Shown here in pieces: positions 52,089 to 61,632 of a stretch of 64,000 nucleotides of DNA. Below the pieces are notes generated by a model, which saw only the letters and a list, made by a program, of their open reading frames with translations, was not told the DNA's origin and searched no databases. The position numbers were made by a program, and so were the translations under genes. This DNA comes from Gammaproteobacteria bacterium (GTDB lineage Bacteria > Pseudomonadota > Gammaproteobacteria > Pseudomonadales > Cellvibrionaceae). Position 1 is the stretch's first letter. The number at the start of each line of letters is the position of its first letter. Where the stretch lies: contig SEBV01000015.1 in the NCBI GenBank assembly GCA_004172865.1, forward strand, positions 1 through 64,000. Reading direction: 5' to 3'.

Positions 52089-52862
52089 TCAAGCGCGCAA
52101 ACGCTTACCAGTTTTTAATAAGTGCAAACTAATAGCAAACAATATAACCACACCTAAGGATAATCCCAAAATTGCGTGCACAATATTAATATCGCTCACG
52201 CCTAATATTCCATAGCGAAATGCATTTACCATGTGAAGGATAGGATTCAAACGTGAAATATGCTGCCAAATTTCAGGGAGCATACTGATTGAATAAAACA
52301 CGCCGCCAAAATAAGTCAAAGGCGTAAGGATAAATGTTGGCACTATAGAAACATCATCGAATGTATTTGCATAGACCGCATTAATAAAACCGGCCAACGA
52401 AAATAACATTGATGTTAAGAACACAATAGTTATGGTAATTAACCAACTATGAATATGCAGATGCGTAAATATCAACGACATGAGTGTCACTAAAAACCCA
52501 ACGCACAAACCTCTCGCCACGCCGCCCATAGTGTAACCGAGGAGTATTACGTAATTGGGTGTCGGTGAAACTAATACCTCTTCAATACTACGCTGAAATT
52601 TCGCGCTAAAAAATGAAGACACTACATTTGCATAGGAATTAGTTAACACTGCCATCATGATTAGACCTGGTGCAACAAACTGGATGTAACTAAACCCACC
52701 CATGTCGCCAATTCGTCCACCAATTAATTTTCCGAAAATAACAAAATAAAGTGCCATGGTGATAACAGGCGGTAAAAGTGTTTGCACCCAAATACGAGCA
52801 AAGCGTTTTATCTCTTTACGCAAAATAGTAGTAAACGCGATCCACTGTTGACTGTATTCCAT
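52089..52862 (-). CDS. yadH: ABC-2 transporter permease YadH
   Basis: A 257-residue inner-membrane permease with six predicted helices and the ABC-2 family signature (LSAKFQRSIEEVLVSPTPNY region and GGVFYSISMLPE). It pairs with the ATPase YadG, encoded 1 nt upstream. YadGH is an ABC exporter of unknown substrate that is widely conserved. ATG 52862 is directly behind the yadG stop, pointing to translational coupling. Same order as in Pseudomonas-type genomes as I recall. Confidence 0.93.
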   Translation of the reverse strand: MEYSQQWIAFTTILRKEIKRFARIWVQTLLPPVITMALYFVIFGKLIGGRIGDMGGFSYIQFVAPGLIMMAVLTNSYANVVSSFFSAKFQRSIEEVLVSPTPNYVILLGYTMGGVARGLCVGFLVTLMSLIFTHLHIHSWLITITIVFLTSMLFSLAGFINAVYANTFDDVSIVPTFILTPLTYFGGVFYSISMLPEIWQHISRLNPILHMVNAFRYGILGVSDINIVHAILGLSLGVVILFAISLHLLKTGKRLRA

Positions 52863-52863
52863 A

Positions 52864-53814
52864 CTACTGCCCTCCTTTTTTGCTTGCCGCTTGATTGCTT
52901 CCCGATTGCGCGATCATGGAAATAAACATCTCCTCCAAACGATTGGCTTTATTTCGCATGCTGATGATGGAGATATTTTGTTCAGTTAAAGCAGAGAATA
53001 CTGCATTTAACGTTTGGCCTTTATCAACTTGAATTTCAAATGAATGCATGTCAATTTTTTCGATATCAAACCCAGCAATTGAAAACTCTGTAGGTAGATC
53101 TGTTGCGGTGTCAAAAATAAATACTTCTTTATTTAAACCCTGTAATAGATTTTTCACACTGGTATTTTTTACAAGCAAACCCTTGTCAATAATGGCAACA
53201 TTTCTGCATAAGCTTTCCGCTTCTTCTAGATAATGGGTTGTGAGAATAATGGTGGTGCCTGCCTCATTAATTTCACGAAGAAAATCCCACATGGAGCGGC
53301 GTAGCTCTATATCAACACCAGCAGTAGGCTCATCCAGAATTAATAATTTCGGTTCGTGCACCAATGCGCGAGCGATCATGAGACGACGCTTCATTCCGCC
53401 CGAAAGCATACGAGCTGGCGTATTTCGTTTATCCCAGAGATTGAGTTTTTTTAAATATTTTTCTGTCTGGGTTTTTGCATATTCGCGCGGCAAACCGTAA
53501 TAACCCGCTTGCTGTAACACTATGTCTTCCACTTTTTCAAACATGCTGAAATTAAATTCTTGTGGAACCACACCCAAAAATTTTTTAGCTTCAGAAAAAT
53601 TGGTATCTATATCTACACCAAAAATTTTTACATCCCCAGCCGTTTTACGCACTAGCGAGCTGATAATACCAATTGTGGTAGACTTGCCAGCGCCATTTGG
53701 GCCTAGCACCGCAAAAAAATCACCGGGCATAACGTCGAGCGAAATGCCTTTTAAAGCTTCCAATTTATTATTGTAAACTTTCGTGAGATTACGAATGGAA
53801 AGTGCTGCAGACAT
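52864..53814 (-). CDS. yadG: ABC transporter ATP-binding protein YadG
   Basis: A 316-residue ABC ATPase: Walker A GPNGAGKST (about residue 36-44), Q-loop VVPQEFNF, signature LSGGMKRR, Walker B LLILDEPTAGVD, and the H-loop LTTHYLEEAE. The C-terminal ~80 residues are accessory. ATG 53812-53814 follows GAGG at 4 nt (used); the frame extends upstream to 53832. It is divergent from the unknown gene at 53867 with only 52 bp between starts, so promoters overlap. Confidence 0.95.
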   Translation of the reverse strand: MSAALSIRNLTKVYNNKLEALKGISLDVMPGDFFAVLGPNGAGKSTTIGIISSLVRKTAGDVKIFGVDIDTNFSEAKKFLGVVPQEFNFSMFEKVEDIVLQQAGYYGLPREYAKTQTEKYLKKLNLWDKRNTPARMLSGGMKRRLMIARALVHEPKLLILDEPTAGVDIELRRSMWDFLREINEAGTTIILTTHYLEEAESLCRNVAIIDKGLLVKNTSVKNLLQGLNKEVFIFDTATDLPTEFSIAGFDIEKIDMHSFEIQVDKGQTLNAVFSALTEQNISIISMRNKANRLEEMFISMIAQSGSNQAASKKGGQ

Positions 53815-53866
53815 AGCGCCTCTATTTTTCACAACAAAATTAATGGATAAACGAGATTTAAAATCT

Positions 53867-54268
53867 ATGACAATTGATGTAGATAAAGCCTATTTTGATT
53901 TTCACATAAAGCTATTAAATGCATTTATCGCCGAAGCAAAAGAACAACCACCATTTTGCTACGAAGATTGCGATCAAGATGATAAAAACTTTTTGATTGA
54001 ATTAAACCAATTGCCCGAAGTTGGGGGTAGTGAGTTTTTAATTCAAGGGCAAAGTCTATTTTGCAGAATTGTAGCAGCCTATCCTCACCTTATGCCGATT
54101 GTGTCACGAGATTTGTTATGGTTTTTTGGAGGGGACTGTTTGCATTATATGCCAGACGAAGAAATACGTGTTTTTCAGCTGTTAGATGATTTACGCCATG
54201 ATGCGAAAGAATCCAACGAACCATTTTCTTATGAAAATGCACGCTTAAGCACTATGGGATTGCATTAA
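53867..54268 (+). CDS. Conserved hypothetical protein (PA2817-like)
   Basis: A soluble 133-residue acidic protein. RDLLWFFGGDCLHYMPDEEI is a conserved-looking core and an all-helical fold seems likely; I associate it with the PA2817 family of Pseudomonas, uncharacterised as far as I know. I use ATG 53867 (MTIDVD), where GAG is 8 nt upstream; an in-frame ATG at 53843 (MDKRDLK) is an alternative and the frame extends to 53783. It lies between yadGH and the tRNA array, as does its Pseudomonas counterpart in my recollection. Confidence 0.7.
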   Translation: MTIDVDKAYFDFHIKLLNAFIAEAKEQPPFCYEDCDQDDKNFLIELNQLPEVGGSEFLIQGQSLFCRIVAAYPHLMPIVSRDLLWFFGGDCLHYMPDEEIRVFQLLDDLRHDAKESNEPFSYENARLSTMGLH

Positions 54269-54273
54269 ATAAA

Positions 54274-54295
54274 CCTTCATCAAGGACGATGAAAG
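54274..54295. terminator. Weak hairpin between tRNA array and hypothetical gene
   Basis: CCTTCATC (54274-54281) pairs with GATGAAAG (54288-54295) with one G-T pair; short T-runs on both sides. A likely end for both the plus-strand gene and the minus-strand tRNA operon. Confidence 0.5.
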
Positions 54296-54322
54296 ATTTT
54301 AGAAATTTAGAAGGGTAAAAAT

Positions 54323-54398
<76 letters not shown>

Positions 54399-54401
54399 AA
54401 A

Positions 54402-54477
54402 TGGCGTCCCCTAGGGGGTTCGAACCCCTGTTACCGCCGTGAAAGGGCAGTGTCCTAGGCCACTAGACGAAGGGGAC
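54402..54477 (-). tRNA. tRNA-Glu (anticodon TTC), copy 1
   Basis: 76-nt tRNA with encoded CCA. Acceptor GTCCCCT paired with AGGGGAC, discriminator G; anticodon loop CTTTCAC. Three nucleotides separate it from the following tRNA-Gly. Confidence 0.97.
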
Positions 54478-54521
54478 AAATGTATTCTGCTAAGTAAGCA
54501 GAAGATGAAGCATGTAAAAAT

Positions 54522-54597
<76 letters not shown>

Positions 54598-54599
54598 AG

Positions 54600-54675
54600 T
54601 GGTATCCCCAAGGGGAGTCGAACCCCTGTTACCGCCGTGAAAGGGCAGTGTCCTAGGCCACTAGACGATGGGGAC
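54600..54675 (-). tRNA. tRNA-Glu (anticodon TTC), copy 2, variant acceptor
   Basis: 76-nt tRNA with encoded CCA and the same anticodon arm as copy 1, but the acceptor is GTCCCCA paired with TGGGGAT: G1-T72 wobble and discriminator A rather than G. It is the first gene of the array on the minus strand. Confidence 0.95.
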
Positions 54676-54727
54676 CCAGAAACCTTCTACTCAAACGTTT
54701 GTGACGTCCTCTGTAGAAGTGGGGCGC

Positions 54728-54756
54728 ATTCTAAGGAGCAGCCCCTAGTCTGTCAA
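54728..54756 (-). promoter_or_regulatory. Strong sigma70 promoter of the tRNA-Glu/Gly array
   Basis: On the minus strand a perfect TTGACA (54751-54756), 17-nt spacer and TAGAAT (54728-54733), followed by GCGCCCC discriminator, typical of growth-rate controlled stable-RNA promoters. About 50 nt before tRNA-Glu copy 2. Confidence 0.92.
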
Positions 54757-54891
54757 TACTTTTATTCTTAATTTTATAACTTTGGAAACAAGCACTTAGC
54801 CCACGAGCGAGATTGGACAATACATAATCTATCTGGCTATTTTAACGGTGCTATACTGGTTAAAGCGCCATCTCATTTTTGAAATTATTCT

Positions 54892-55665
54892 ATGTCCATT
54901 TTTATAGTCGCCATCATTTTTGCATTATTACTTGCTCTCGCAGGCTACGCGTTTATTACTCAATCGATTGAGAAAAAACGCGTTCAAAAACAACGCATTC
55001 TTACAACTCTAAAAACCAAACAACGTAATTTTGTACATTTGATTAACGGTTTTCCGCCTAACTTCCTAGGCAGCGATTTATTAGCATTAATCTACCGCGC
55101 ACTCATCGATGTATGCGAACAGCTAAACAAAATCGAACCTAAAGATCCGCGTCATCAAGACGACGTTACGCTATATACAAATCAGCTTGATGCTTTGCCT
55201 AAAAATAGTCAGGCGCAACGTGTTCGCGTGGAAGCGCCTCAGGCGATGAAAGAAATTCGCCAGCACTTACAAGAATTACAAAATTTTTTAGTGCAGCAAG
55301 AAGCCACAAAAGTGATTAACAAGGTGCAATTCGTTGCTTATGTTGATCAAATAAAACGACTGATATTGCAGATGTCTGTTGATGCCTATCTCTACCAAGG
55401 CAAACAAGCACAGCAAATTGGCAAGTTACGACTTGCCATTCACTTTTTTACATTGGCGAAGAAACTATTAGCTGCCGAAAATGCAAGTCGTGCTTACGAT
55501 AAACAAATCGCACAATTGGATGGAATTCTTATCAAGCTTGAAGAAAAAGTACAGTTATCAGCCACCACGGAACCTGCAAACTCATCAGACGCATCCCTTA
55601 CCAAGGAGGTTAGTGGTGAACAAAGACCAGAAGACTCCTGGAAGAAAAAACAAATGTACGACTAA
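54892..55665 (+). CDS. Hypothetical membrane-anchored helical protein
   Basis: A 257-residue protein with a single N-terminal transmembrane segment (SIFIVAIIFALLLALAGYAFI), a basic stop-transfer stretch KKRVQKQR, and a helical, Gln/Leu-rich body (about residues 35-230), ending in a hydrophilic tail. The central LAIHFFTLAKKLLA segment has TPR-like character. No enzyme motif. It precedes msrB convergently by only 17 nt. Conserved family not recognised; a cytoplasmic scaffold is a guess, so I do not assign a role. ATG 54892 has a weak ribosome site. Confidence 0.7.
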   Translation: MSIFIVAIIFALLLALAGYAFITQSIEKKRVQKQRILTTLKTKQRNFVHLINGFPPNFLGSDLLALIYRALIDVCEQLNKIEPKDPRHQDDVTLYTNQLDALPKNSQAQRVRVEAPQAMKEIRQHLQELQNFLVQQEATKVINKVQFVAYVDQIKRLILQMSVDAYLYQGKQAQQIGKLRLAIHFFTLAKKLLAAENASRAYDKQIAQLDGILIKLEEKVQLSATTEPANSSDASLTKEVSGEQRPEDSWKKKQMYD

Positions 55666-55682
55666 CGGCCATTAAACAGCCG

Positions 55683-56078
55683 TTATTTTTTCTTCAAATC
55701 GATCGACGCAGAATTAATGCAGTATCTCAGCCCTGTTGGCGCGGGACCGTCGTTAAAAACGTGTCCCAAGTGACCGCCACAATTACGACAAACAACTTCT
55801 GTGCGCTGCATGCCATGGCTGCTATCGTGAATTTCTTTGATAACATCTTCAGTGGCGGGCTGAAAAAAGCTTGGCCAACCACATCCGGCATCAAACTTAG
55901 TGTCCGACAAAAAAAGGGGCTCGCCGCAGCCACGACAGAGATATGTTCCATCACTAAATTCATTCCAATATTCGCCAGTAAACGGCCGCTCAGTGTCTTT
56001 TTGGCGCAAGACACGATACTGCTCGGGCGTTAATTTCTCAGCCCATTGGGCTTCATCTTTAAATTCTGATTCAGACAT
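55683..56078 (-). CDS. msrB: Peptide-methionine (R)-S-oxide reductase MsrB
   Basis: Repairs oxidised methionine (R form) in proteins. The 131-residue enzyme has zinc-binding CRGC and CRNC pairs, AGCGWPSF, and catalytic Cys in [11 protein letters not shown] 56076-56078 follows AAGGAA; a longer frame from 56111 lacks a ribosome site. Divergent from alaA with 88 bp between starts. Intact and typical. Confidence 0.96.
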   Translation of the reverse strand: MSESEFKDEAQWAEKLTPEQYRVLRQKDTERPFTGEYWNEFSDGTYLCRGCGEPLFLSDTKFDAGCGWPSFFQPATEDVIKEIHDSSHGMQRTEVVCRNCGGHLGHVFNDGPAPTGLRYCINSASIDLKKK

Positions 56079-56166
56079 AATGATTTCCTTGACATGACTG
56101 GCCGCAAACACCGATTATTCGCGGCTCGTATTAAATTTTTGCACAACATTAAGGCATCTTACTGCA

Positions 56167-57381
56167 ATGAACACCATTAAAAAATCCGACAAGCTAAACG
56201 GTGTTTGCTACGACATCCGTGGCCCTGTACTTGAACACGCTTATCGCCTCGAAGAAGAAGGCCATCGTATTCTTAAACTAAATATTGGCAACCCTGCCCC
56301 ATTTGGTTTTACGGCACCTGACGAAATTATTCAAGACGTTATCTACAACCTTCCCAATGCCGAAGGCTATACCGCATCTCGCGGTTTATTTGTTGCGCGC
56401 AAAGCCATTATGCAAGAGTGCCAACGCCTGCAAATCCCAAATGTGGAAATTGAAGATATTTTTCTTGGCAATGGTGCTAGTGAACTTATTGTTATGGCGA
56501 TGCAAGCGCTATTAAACAATGGCGACGAAATTTTAGTACCTGCCCCAGATTATCCTTTGTGGACCGCAGCCGTAAATCTGGCTGGCGGCAAAGCACGTCA
56601 CTATTTGTGTGATGAAGAGTCCGATTGGTTCCCTGATATTGCCGATATTAAAAGTAAAATTTCCGACAAAACTCGCGGCATAGTAGTCATCAACCCAAAT
56701 AACCCCACTGGCGCGGTTTACAGCAAAGAAGTTCTTGAACAAATTGTTGAGCTTGCACGCGAACATAATCTGATTATTTTTGCGGATGAGATCTACAGCA
56801 AAATTCTATACGACGATGCCGAATTTATCCCTATGGGCCGCCTTGCGCAGGATGTTGTCTGTGTAAGCTTCAACGGTCTTTCAAAATCCTATCGCCTTGC
56901 AGGTTTCCGCTCAGGCTGGATGGTCATCAGTGGTGCCAAGCATCGTGCCAAAGGTTACATAGAAGGTTTGGACATGCTGGCCTCTATGCGCCTATGCGCC
57001 AACGTGCCTGCAATGTACGCCGTGCAAACTGCACTAGGTGGATACCAAAGCATTAACGAACTAATTATGCCGGGCGGTCGTTTGCGTGATCAGCGTGACG
57101 CGGCGTTGAAAGCACTTGCTAACGTGCCCGGAGTTTCGTGCGTAAAGCCAAAAGGAGCGTTGTATCTATTCCCGAAACTTGATTTGAACATGTACAAAAT
57201 TAAAGATGACCAACAAATGGTGTTGGACTTTTTAATTCAGGAAAAAATTCTTTTGGTACAAGGCACTGCTTTCAATTGGCCAAATAAAGATCACTTCCGC
57301 GTTGTTTTCTTGCCGCGTGAAGATGATTTAACAAGAGCTATAAATCGCTTTGGTGAATTTTTATCACGTTATTCACAATAG
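56167..57381 (+). CDS. alaA: Alanine aminotransferase AlaA
   Basis: PLP-dependent class I aminotransferase (404 residues; E. coli AlaA 405) that makes alanine from pyruvate and glutamate. It aligns along its length with AlaA: CYDIRGPVL, LNIGNPAPFGF, PAPDYPLWTAAV, INPNNPTGAVYS, IIFADEIYSKILYDDAE, PLP Lys240 in GLSKSYR, FRSGWMV, MLASMRLCANVPA. A 15-bp stem terminator follows. The pairing with msrB divergent upstream recalls Pseudomonas PA2827-PA2828. Confidence 0.95.
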   Translation: MNTIKKSDKLNGVCYDIRGPVLEHAYRLEEEGHRILKLNIGNPAPFGFTAPDEIIQDVIYNLPNAEGYTASRGLFVARKAIMQECQRLQIPNVEIEDIFLGNGASELIVMAMQALLNNGDEILVPAPDYPLWTAAVNLAGGKARHYLCDEESDWFPDIADIKSKISDKTRGIVVINPNNPTGAVYSKEVLEQIVELAREHNLIIFADEIYSKILYDDAEFIPMGRLAQDVVCVSFNGLSKSYRLAGFRSGWMVISGAKHRAKGYIEGLDMLASMRLCANVPAMYAVQTALGGYQSINELIMPGGRLRDQRDAALKALANVPGVSCVKPKGALYLFPKLDLNMYKIKDDQQMVLDFLIQEKILLVQGTAFNWPNKDHFRVVFLPREDDLTRAINRFGEFLSRYSQ

Positions 57382-57405
57382 TTTTTTAGATAAATTTTCA
57401 TTTAG

Positions 57406-57442
57406 AACAACAAAGCCCGCAACTGCGGGCTTTGTTGTTTTT
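57406..57442 (+). terminator. Rho-independent terminator after alaA
   Basis: Perfect 15-bp stem: AACAACAAAGCCCGC (57406-57420) with GCGGGCTTTGTTGTT (57425-57439), AACT loop, T-run. Among the longest in the window. Confidence 0.92.
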
Positions 57443-57534
57443 GCGGATATGAAATAAATTAAAATGGCTTTGGAATCTCCATGTTAAAAACAAACTCTGT
57501 TAATACTGAGCCGAAAAAAGTAATCGTCATCCTT

Positions 57535-58464
57535 CTAGCTATTAGTTTCTGAAATTCTATAAACCAATAATTTCAACTGTTGGTTAGGATTTACATCAGG
57601 GAAATCAGGATGCGAAGCCAAGCGTTCAACAAACTCAGCTGAAGGTAAATTTTCTTCAAACTGATTTTTTAAAAAATCATCGCTGAGTTCAGGCGCATTT
57701 AAACAAGCTAAGACCAATCCACCCTGCGGCATTAGTTCGGGCAAACGACGGATGACTTTGCCATAATCTTTCTCGGCAATGAAGCTGCCCTTTTGATAAG
57801 ACGGTGGATCAATAATAACGACATCGTACGGACCAGGTTTTTTAACGCGGCTCCAGGATTTCAAGATGTTTTCGGCAACAAACTCGGTTTTCACTTTTGG
57901 CTGCACATTTAGCTGATGATTCGCTCGCCCAAGATTTAACGCCGGGCTGCTCATATCCACATTCACAACTTTTGCTGCGCCTGCTGCTACGGCTACTACA
58001 GAAAATGCACAAGTGTAGGCAAACAAATTTAATATTCGCTTACCTTCAGAGTGATCTTCAAGCCACCGCCTGCCCGCTTCCATATCCAAAAAATAGCCGG
58101 AATTTTGTTGCGCGTTTAAATGTAAATTAAATAATAGCTCACTGCGACGCGCGAAAACTTTTTCAGGCAATTCACCTAGCACAACCTCGGATGGAGCATT
58201 AGTTAAATAGCGGCGCTGCACCAAAACACATGACAGCTGTTCTGACAATTTATCTTTCAGAAAATCTAACATTGCGGCCAACCAATTTTCCGGTGGTTCT
58301 CTGTAGAAAACCAACAACAACACGGGCTGATAGAAGTCTACATTAACAAATTCCAAATCAATAAAGCAGCGCCCTCTTCCATGCAATACTCGATAACTAT
58401 CCACCACATCATGAGATAGCAATTTTTTGTCTAACTCAACAATTCGTTCTAGAAGTAAATTCAT
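57535..58464 (-). CDS. Class I SAM-dependent methyltransferase (RlmI/RlmK-like)
   Basis: A 309-residue methyltransferase with the SAM loop NLFAYTCAFSVVAVAAGA, VNVDMS acidic strand end, and catalytic IDPPSYQKG (DPPS), as in RlmI/RlmK-type rRNA methyltransferases and the Methyltrans_SAM family; it lacks the N-terminal PUA domain of RlmI. The ORF begins ATG 58462-58464 and overlaps the upstream gene's stop by 4 nt (ATGA), showing translational coupling. It is the last gene of the pdxB operon. Target unknown, likely RNA. Confidence 0.85.
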   Translation of the reverse strand: MNLLLERIVELDKKLLSHDVVDSYRVLHGRGRCFIDLEFVNVDFYQPVLLLVFYREPPENWLAAMLDFLKDKLSEQLSCVLVQRRYLTNAPSEVVLGELPEKVFARRSELLFNLHLNAQQNSGYFLDMEAGRRWLEDHSEGKRILNLFAYTCAFSVVAVAAGAAKVVNVDMSSPALNLGRANHQLNVQPKVKTEFVAENILKSWSRVKKPGPYDVVIIDPPSYQKGSFIAEKDYGKVIRRLPELMPQGGLVLACLNAPELSDDFLKNQFEENLPSAEFVERLASHPDFPDVNPNQQLKLLVYRISETNS

Positions 58465-59621
58465 TGGGTTTCTGCTGTAGCATCGCTACCGATTGGGTAC
58501 AGTATAAATTCCTCATACCCAACAAGTACGGATTGGTAACCGGAAAAGGATTTGTCTAAGTCGGCATCATTGGAGTCAACCAATAGTGGTCTTTTCTGCA
58601 GGGATAATATTTTTTCTTTCGTTGCGATAATCTGGATATTATCTAATCCAATTTTACGCAGGATAGCGGGAGTGAGTTGTTGGTTGCCACGCCCCAAGAT
58701 ATGGCCTTGTCCACCAATCGCGGTAATAATTAATTTAATGTCTCCCGAATGGTTTACAATAAGTTCATCGAGCTGTGGTGCGCTTACATCTTTGGCTAAT
58801 AATTGGCGATGCAAAATCACATCGACGCCCAACAGACTTCCATCTATCCCTAATTGCGCGAGAAAAACATGTGTGGTCGAGCCAGGCCCAACAATATAAA
58901 GCGCATCATCTGCAAAGTTATCAATTAGATAATTAGCGATATCGAGTTTAATTAATTCATCTTGCGCAGCACCGCTATTTTTCACCTGCTGCAAGAACTG
59001 AGGCAATATTGGAACATACATAGAAGCGTACAGACGGGTTTTTACTTTTCCTTGGCGGAAGGCAGCTTCATCGATATCACGCACTTCACAAGCTTGTACA
59101 TTTACAATTTGTTTTTTTAACAAACACAATAAAATTCCGCCAGCAGCTTCTGGTGTAATTGCATAAACACCAGAATGCATTTTTACCCCGGAAGGAATCC
59201 CCAACACAATTTGTTGTTCAGCGTTATTTTTTCGTAAAGCATCCGCGATGTTGCGAGCTGTTCCATCACCACCCGAAAATAAAATAATATCTACAGATTC
59301 TTTAACTAATTCTGCAACGGCATCTTGAGTATCAAGCGCGCTTGACGGATTAGCTTTGGGATTACCAATTAAATGATGACTTAAACCCAATTGATGAACG
59401 GCAGTTTCTCCCATATCTCCGGCGAAACAATAAACATCTATACCATGGAAAAAAGGCTGCAACATAGCCAAACAACGTTGCACACGAATTGCTGAACGCG
59501 GCTCAGCTCCACGCGCAAAAGCTTCAGCGCGAATATCATCTCCATCACTACCTTTTAAACCAACACTCCCGCCGATGCCAGCGTAAGGATTAATAATCAG
59601 GCCAAGTTTAAATTTATTCAT
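58461..59621 (-). CDS. ATP-NAD kinase family protein
   Basis: A 386-residue protein with NAD-kinase/diacylglycerol-kinase-fold features: GLIINPYAGIGGSVGLKG at the N terminus, FSGGDGTARNIADAL (GGDGT motif) at about residue 110, and GIPSGVKMHSGVYA. Long acetoin-catabolism/ATP-NAD kinase-like family, substrate not established; it is not the housekeeping nadK. It overlaps pdxB by 8 nt and the methyltransferase by 4 nt, so all three are one operon. Confidence 0.85.
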   Translation of the reverse strand: MNKFKLGLIINPYAGIGGSVGLKGSDGDDIRAEAFARGAEPRSAIRVQRCLAMLQPFFHGIDVYCFAGDMGETAVHQLGLSHHLIGNPKANPSSALDTQDAVAELVKESVDIILFSGGDGTARNIADALRKNNAEQQIVLGIPSGVKMHSGVYAITPEAAGGILLCLLKKQIVNVQACEVRDIDEAAFRQGKVKTRLYASMYVPILPQFLQQVKNSGAAQDELIKLDIANYLIDNFADDALYIVGPGSTTHVFLAQLGIDGSLLGVDVILHRQLLAKDVSAPQLDELIVNHSGDIKLIITAIGGQGHILGRGNQQLTPAILRKIGLDNIQIIATKEKILSLQKRPLLVDSNDADLDKSFSGYQSVLVGYEEFILYPIGSDATAETQ

Positions 59622-60759
59622 TGTTAGATGTGTTTACACCGAAACCTAAAACGTGCAACCATCCTATTGTTTTGCTATCCGCGCCATCAACTTGATAATT
59701 ATGAAACTCTCGACGTGTTGGATAATTTTTTCGTAAATTATCGAAACCTACTGAAAAATCTTCATTGTCCGTGCGCGATCTTTGCGCTAGCGCACGCAAA
59801 CGCTTATCGTCGTCCGCAATCGAATAAACCTGCGCGATAAGTTTTTTAACTTGTTCCCAAGTATTTTCATCGACATTGGTTTGTAGGTGATTATTTGTTA
59901 AAGCGGGAACTAAATCTTTTATTAATAAATCAGGCTCGCGATTTAAATGTTTGCAAAGCGCCTGATAAATCATCTCAGTGCCTTTTAGTTTTCCATCGTA
60001 GCTGTAGCCAGCAATATGTGGTGAACCAAGCGCAACTTTATCAAGCAACTCTAATGAAATACCTGGCTCTGGCTCCCATACATCCAATACAACTTGAACA
60101 TCATTTCGCTCGTACAAAAATTGCAGCAAATGGGAATTATTAATAACGGGACCACGACCACAATTTAACAAAACTGCGTTGGTTTTTAACTGTTGCAACT
60201 GTGGCAAATTAATGAGATGAAAACTCGGATGCTCGCCAGCTTTTGTTAAAGGTGTGTGCATGCTAATAATATCGCAGCTCAACACCTCTTCGAGCGATGT
60301 TAAATCCGGATTAGCATCAAGCGAAAGAAATGGATCGTAACAATAACAATCTACACCTTGGAGTTTTAAACGTTTATATAATAATCCTCCGACATTTCCG
60401 CAACCAATAATGCCGAATTTTTTATCCAGCCAATTAACATTGAGGTGGCATAGCGCTGCGTAAACATATTCAACAACTGAATTTGCATTGCAGCCTGGAG
60501 CACTTGAGAAGTTTATGTGATTGCTTTGCAACCATTGTTGATCCAAATGATCAACACCAATCGTACAAGTACCAACGAAATTAACATCGCTGGTTTTCAA
60601 AAGTGATTCGTTTACGTTAGTTACCGAACGGACCAGCAATGCCGATGCATTGTGCGCATCTTCGCTTGTCATAGTTCGTCCGGGACGCGTAGTAACTTCA
60701 CCAATCGATTGAAAAAACTCTTTTACTAATGGGATATTTTCATCCGCTAGAATTTTCAT
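59614..60759 (-). CDS. pdxB: Erythronate-4-phosphate dehydrogenase PdxB
   Basis: Second step of DXP-dependent vitamin B6 synthesis: oxidises 4-phosphoerythronate. The 381-residue D-2-hydroxyacid dehydrogenase has GCGNVGGLLYKRL (NAD Rossmann), LLNCGRGPVINN (Arg), WEPEPGI (Glu), and SPHIAGYSYDGK (His), and the PdxB-specific C-terminal dimerisation region. ATG 60757-60759 begins MKILADENIP as in characterised PdxB; AAGAGAA lies upstream. The frame extends to 60813 without a ribosome site. First gene of a three-gene operon. Confidence 0.95.
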   Translation of the reverse strand: MKILADENIPLVKEFFQSIGEVTTRPGRTMTSEDAHNASALLVRSVTNVNESLLKTSDVNFVGTCTIGVDHLDQQWLQSNHINFSSAPGCNANSVVEYVYAALCHLNVNWLDKKFGIIGCGNVGGLLYKRLKLQGVDCYCYDPFLSLDANPDLTSLEEVLSCDIISMHTPLTKAGEHPSFHLINLPQLQQLKTNAVLLNCGRGPVINNSHLLQFLYERNDVQVVLDVWEPEPGISLELLDKVALGSPHIAGYSYDGKLKGTEMIYQALCKHLNREPDLLIKDLVPALTNNHLQTNVDENTWEQVKKLIAQVYSIADDDKRLRALAQRSRTDNEDFSVGFDNLRKNYPTRREFHNYQVDGADSKTIGWLHVLGFGVNTSNNE

Positions 60760-60925
60760 AAATATTCTCTTAAAAGCTGTAGTCTTTTTCACAGAAAAGG
60801 TGTTGTGTTGCAAATCTTTAGCATATACTAAGTTTGAAAGCGGCTTTAACGCCTCTTCGTTACCGTCGGATGTTTCGATTTATCCGGCAGCTATCACCAA
60901 CCGCTTGAACCGAGGGGGTGGCATT

Positions 60926-61624
60926 ATGAAGACCTCAGACACAACCCACAATATGGACAATGTGGTCGACTTCTTCACCGGCAAAACCTTTTCTACTCTG
61001 CATGATGAGCGCTTTATACGTCTCGCCCCTGAGCTTGACGGCCTCGAAATGCTCTACTCCAACGATACCAGCTCTGAAAAACTATTTAGCCTCAAGATTC
61101 TATGCTGGGGTTTGCGCGCTAACGGCGACGTTGTCGGTTTAGTACCTTGGCTGAATGATATTGTGCCCTGCCCTGATTTGTGCGACCCGTTAAACGGTCA
61201 CTTTGAAGGCTATTATGACCAGGGAATCGATGATGTATTCTTTGAGGCCCCTATTCATAAGGTCGTAGAGCTGGAAACTGCTGCGGATTATTACGAAATC
61301 GAGTGCGAAAGCGATGATGACGTAGTGCAGGAGATCCCGGATATGATTGGCACCCATGCTGTTTTAGCAACGCCCGGTCAAAAACATCTGTCTCTAGTCG
61401 AAGTTGTAAGTTGGCGTTTGCTGCACGACGGCAGTATTTACGGCATGCTGGCGGACAATACCAAGGTAATTAGTACACCCATATTACCTGGCGATGATTG
61501 CCTGTATGCGGCGCAAACCAATGACAACTTCCGTTACTTTTTCCAACATCAAATTGCCAACAAGATTAAAGCGCAAGACCCGGAAGCTCTTGCTGCCATT
61601 TCCTTATTAGTTGAAGACGTTTGA
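60926..61624 (+). CDS. Conserved hypothetical protein with an internal repeat
   Basis: A 232-residue acidic protein, unrecognised. Two regions of ~60 residues look like diverged copies: SLKILCWGLRANGDVVGLVPWLNDI and SLVEVVSWRLLHDGSIYGMLADNT share W.L...(N/D)G...G. ATG 60926 follows a very strong GAGGGGG, so the upstream extension to 60800 is rejected. It is divergent from pdxB, separated by 166 bp; a 13-bp hairpin follows the stop. Function unknown. Confidence 0.75.
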   Translation: MKTSDTTHNMDNVVDFFTGKTFSTLHDERFIRLAPELDGLEMLYSNDTSSEKLFSLKILCWGLRANGDVVGLVPWLNDIVPCPDLCDPLNGHFEGYYDQGIDDVFFEAPIHKVVELETAADYYEIECESDDDVVQEIPDMIGTHAVLATPGQKHLSLVEVVSWRLLHDGSIYGMLADNTKVISTPILPGDDCLYAAQTNDNFRYFFQHQIANKIKAQDPEALAAISLLVEDV

Positions 61625-61632
61625 CTGTCGAA

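Noticed and set aside
51250-53866. preQ1 riboswitch expected near queF
   Set aside because: queF is the third gene in the operon and there are only 52 bp before yadG; no aptamer-like sequence seen.
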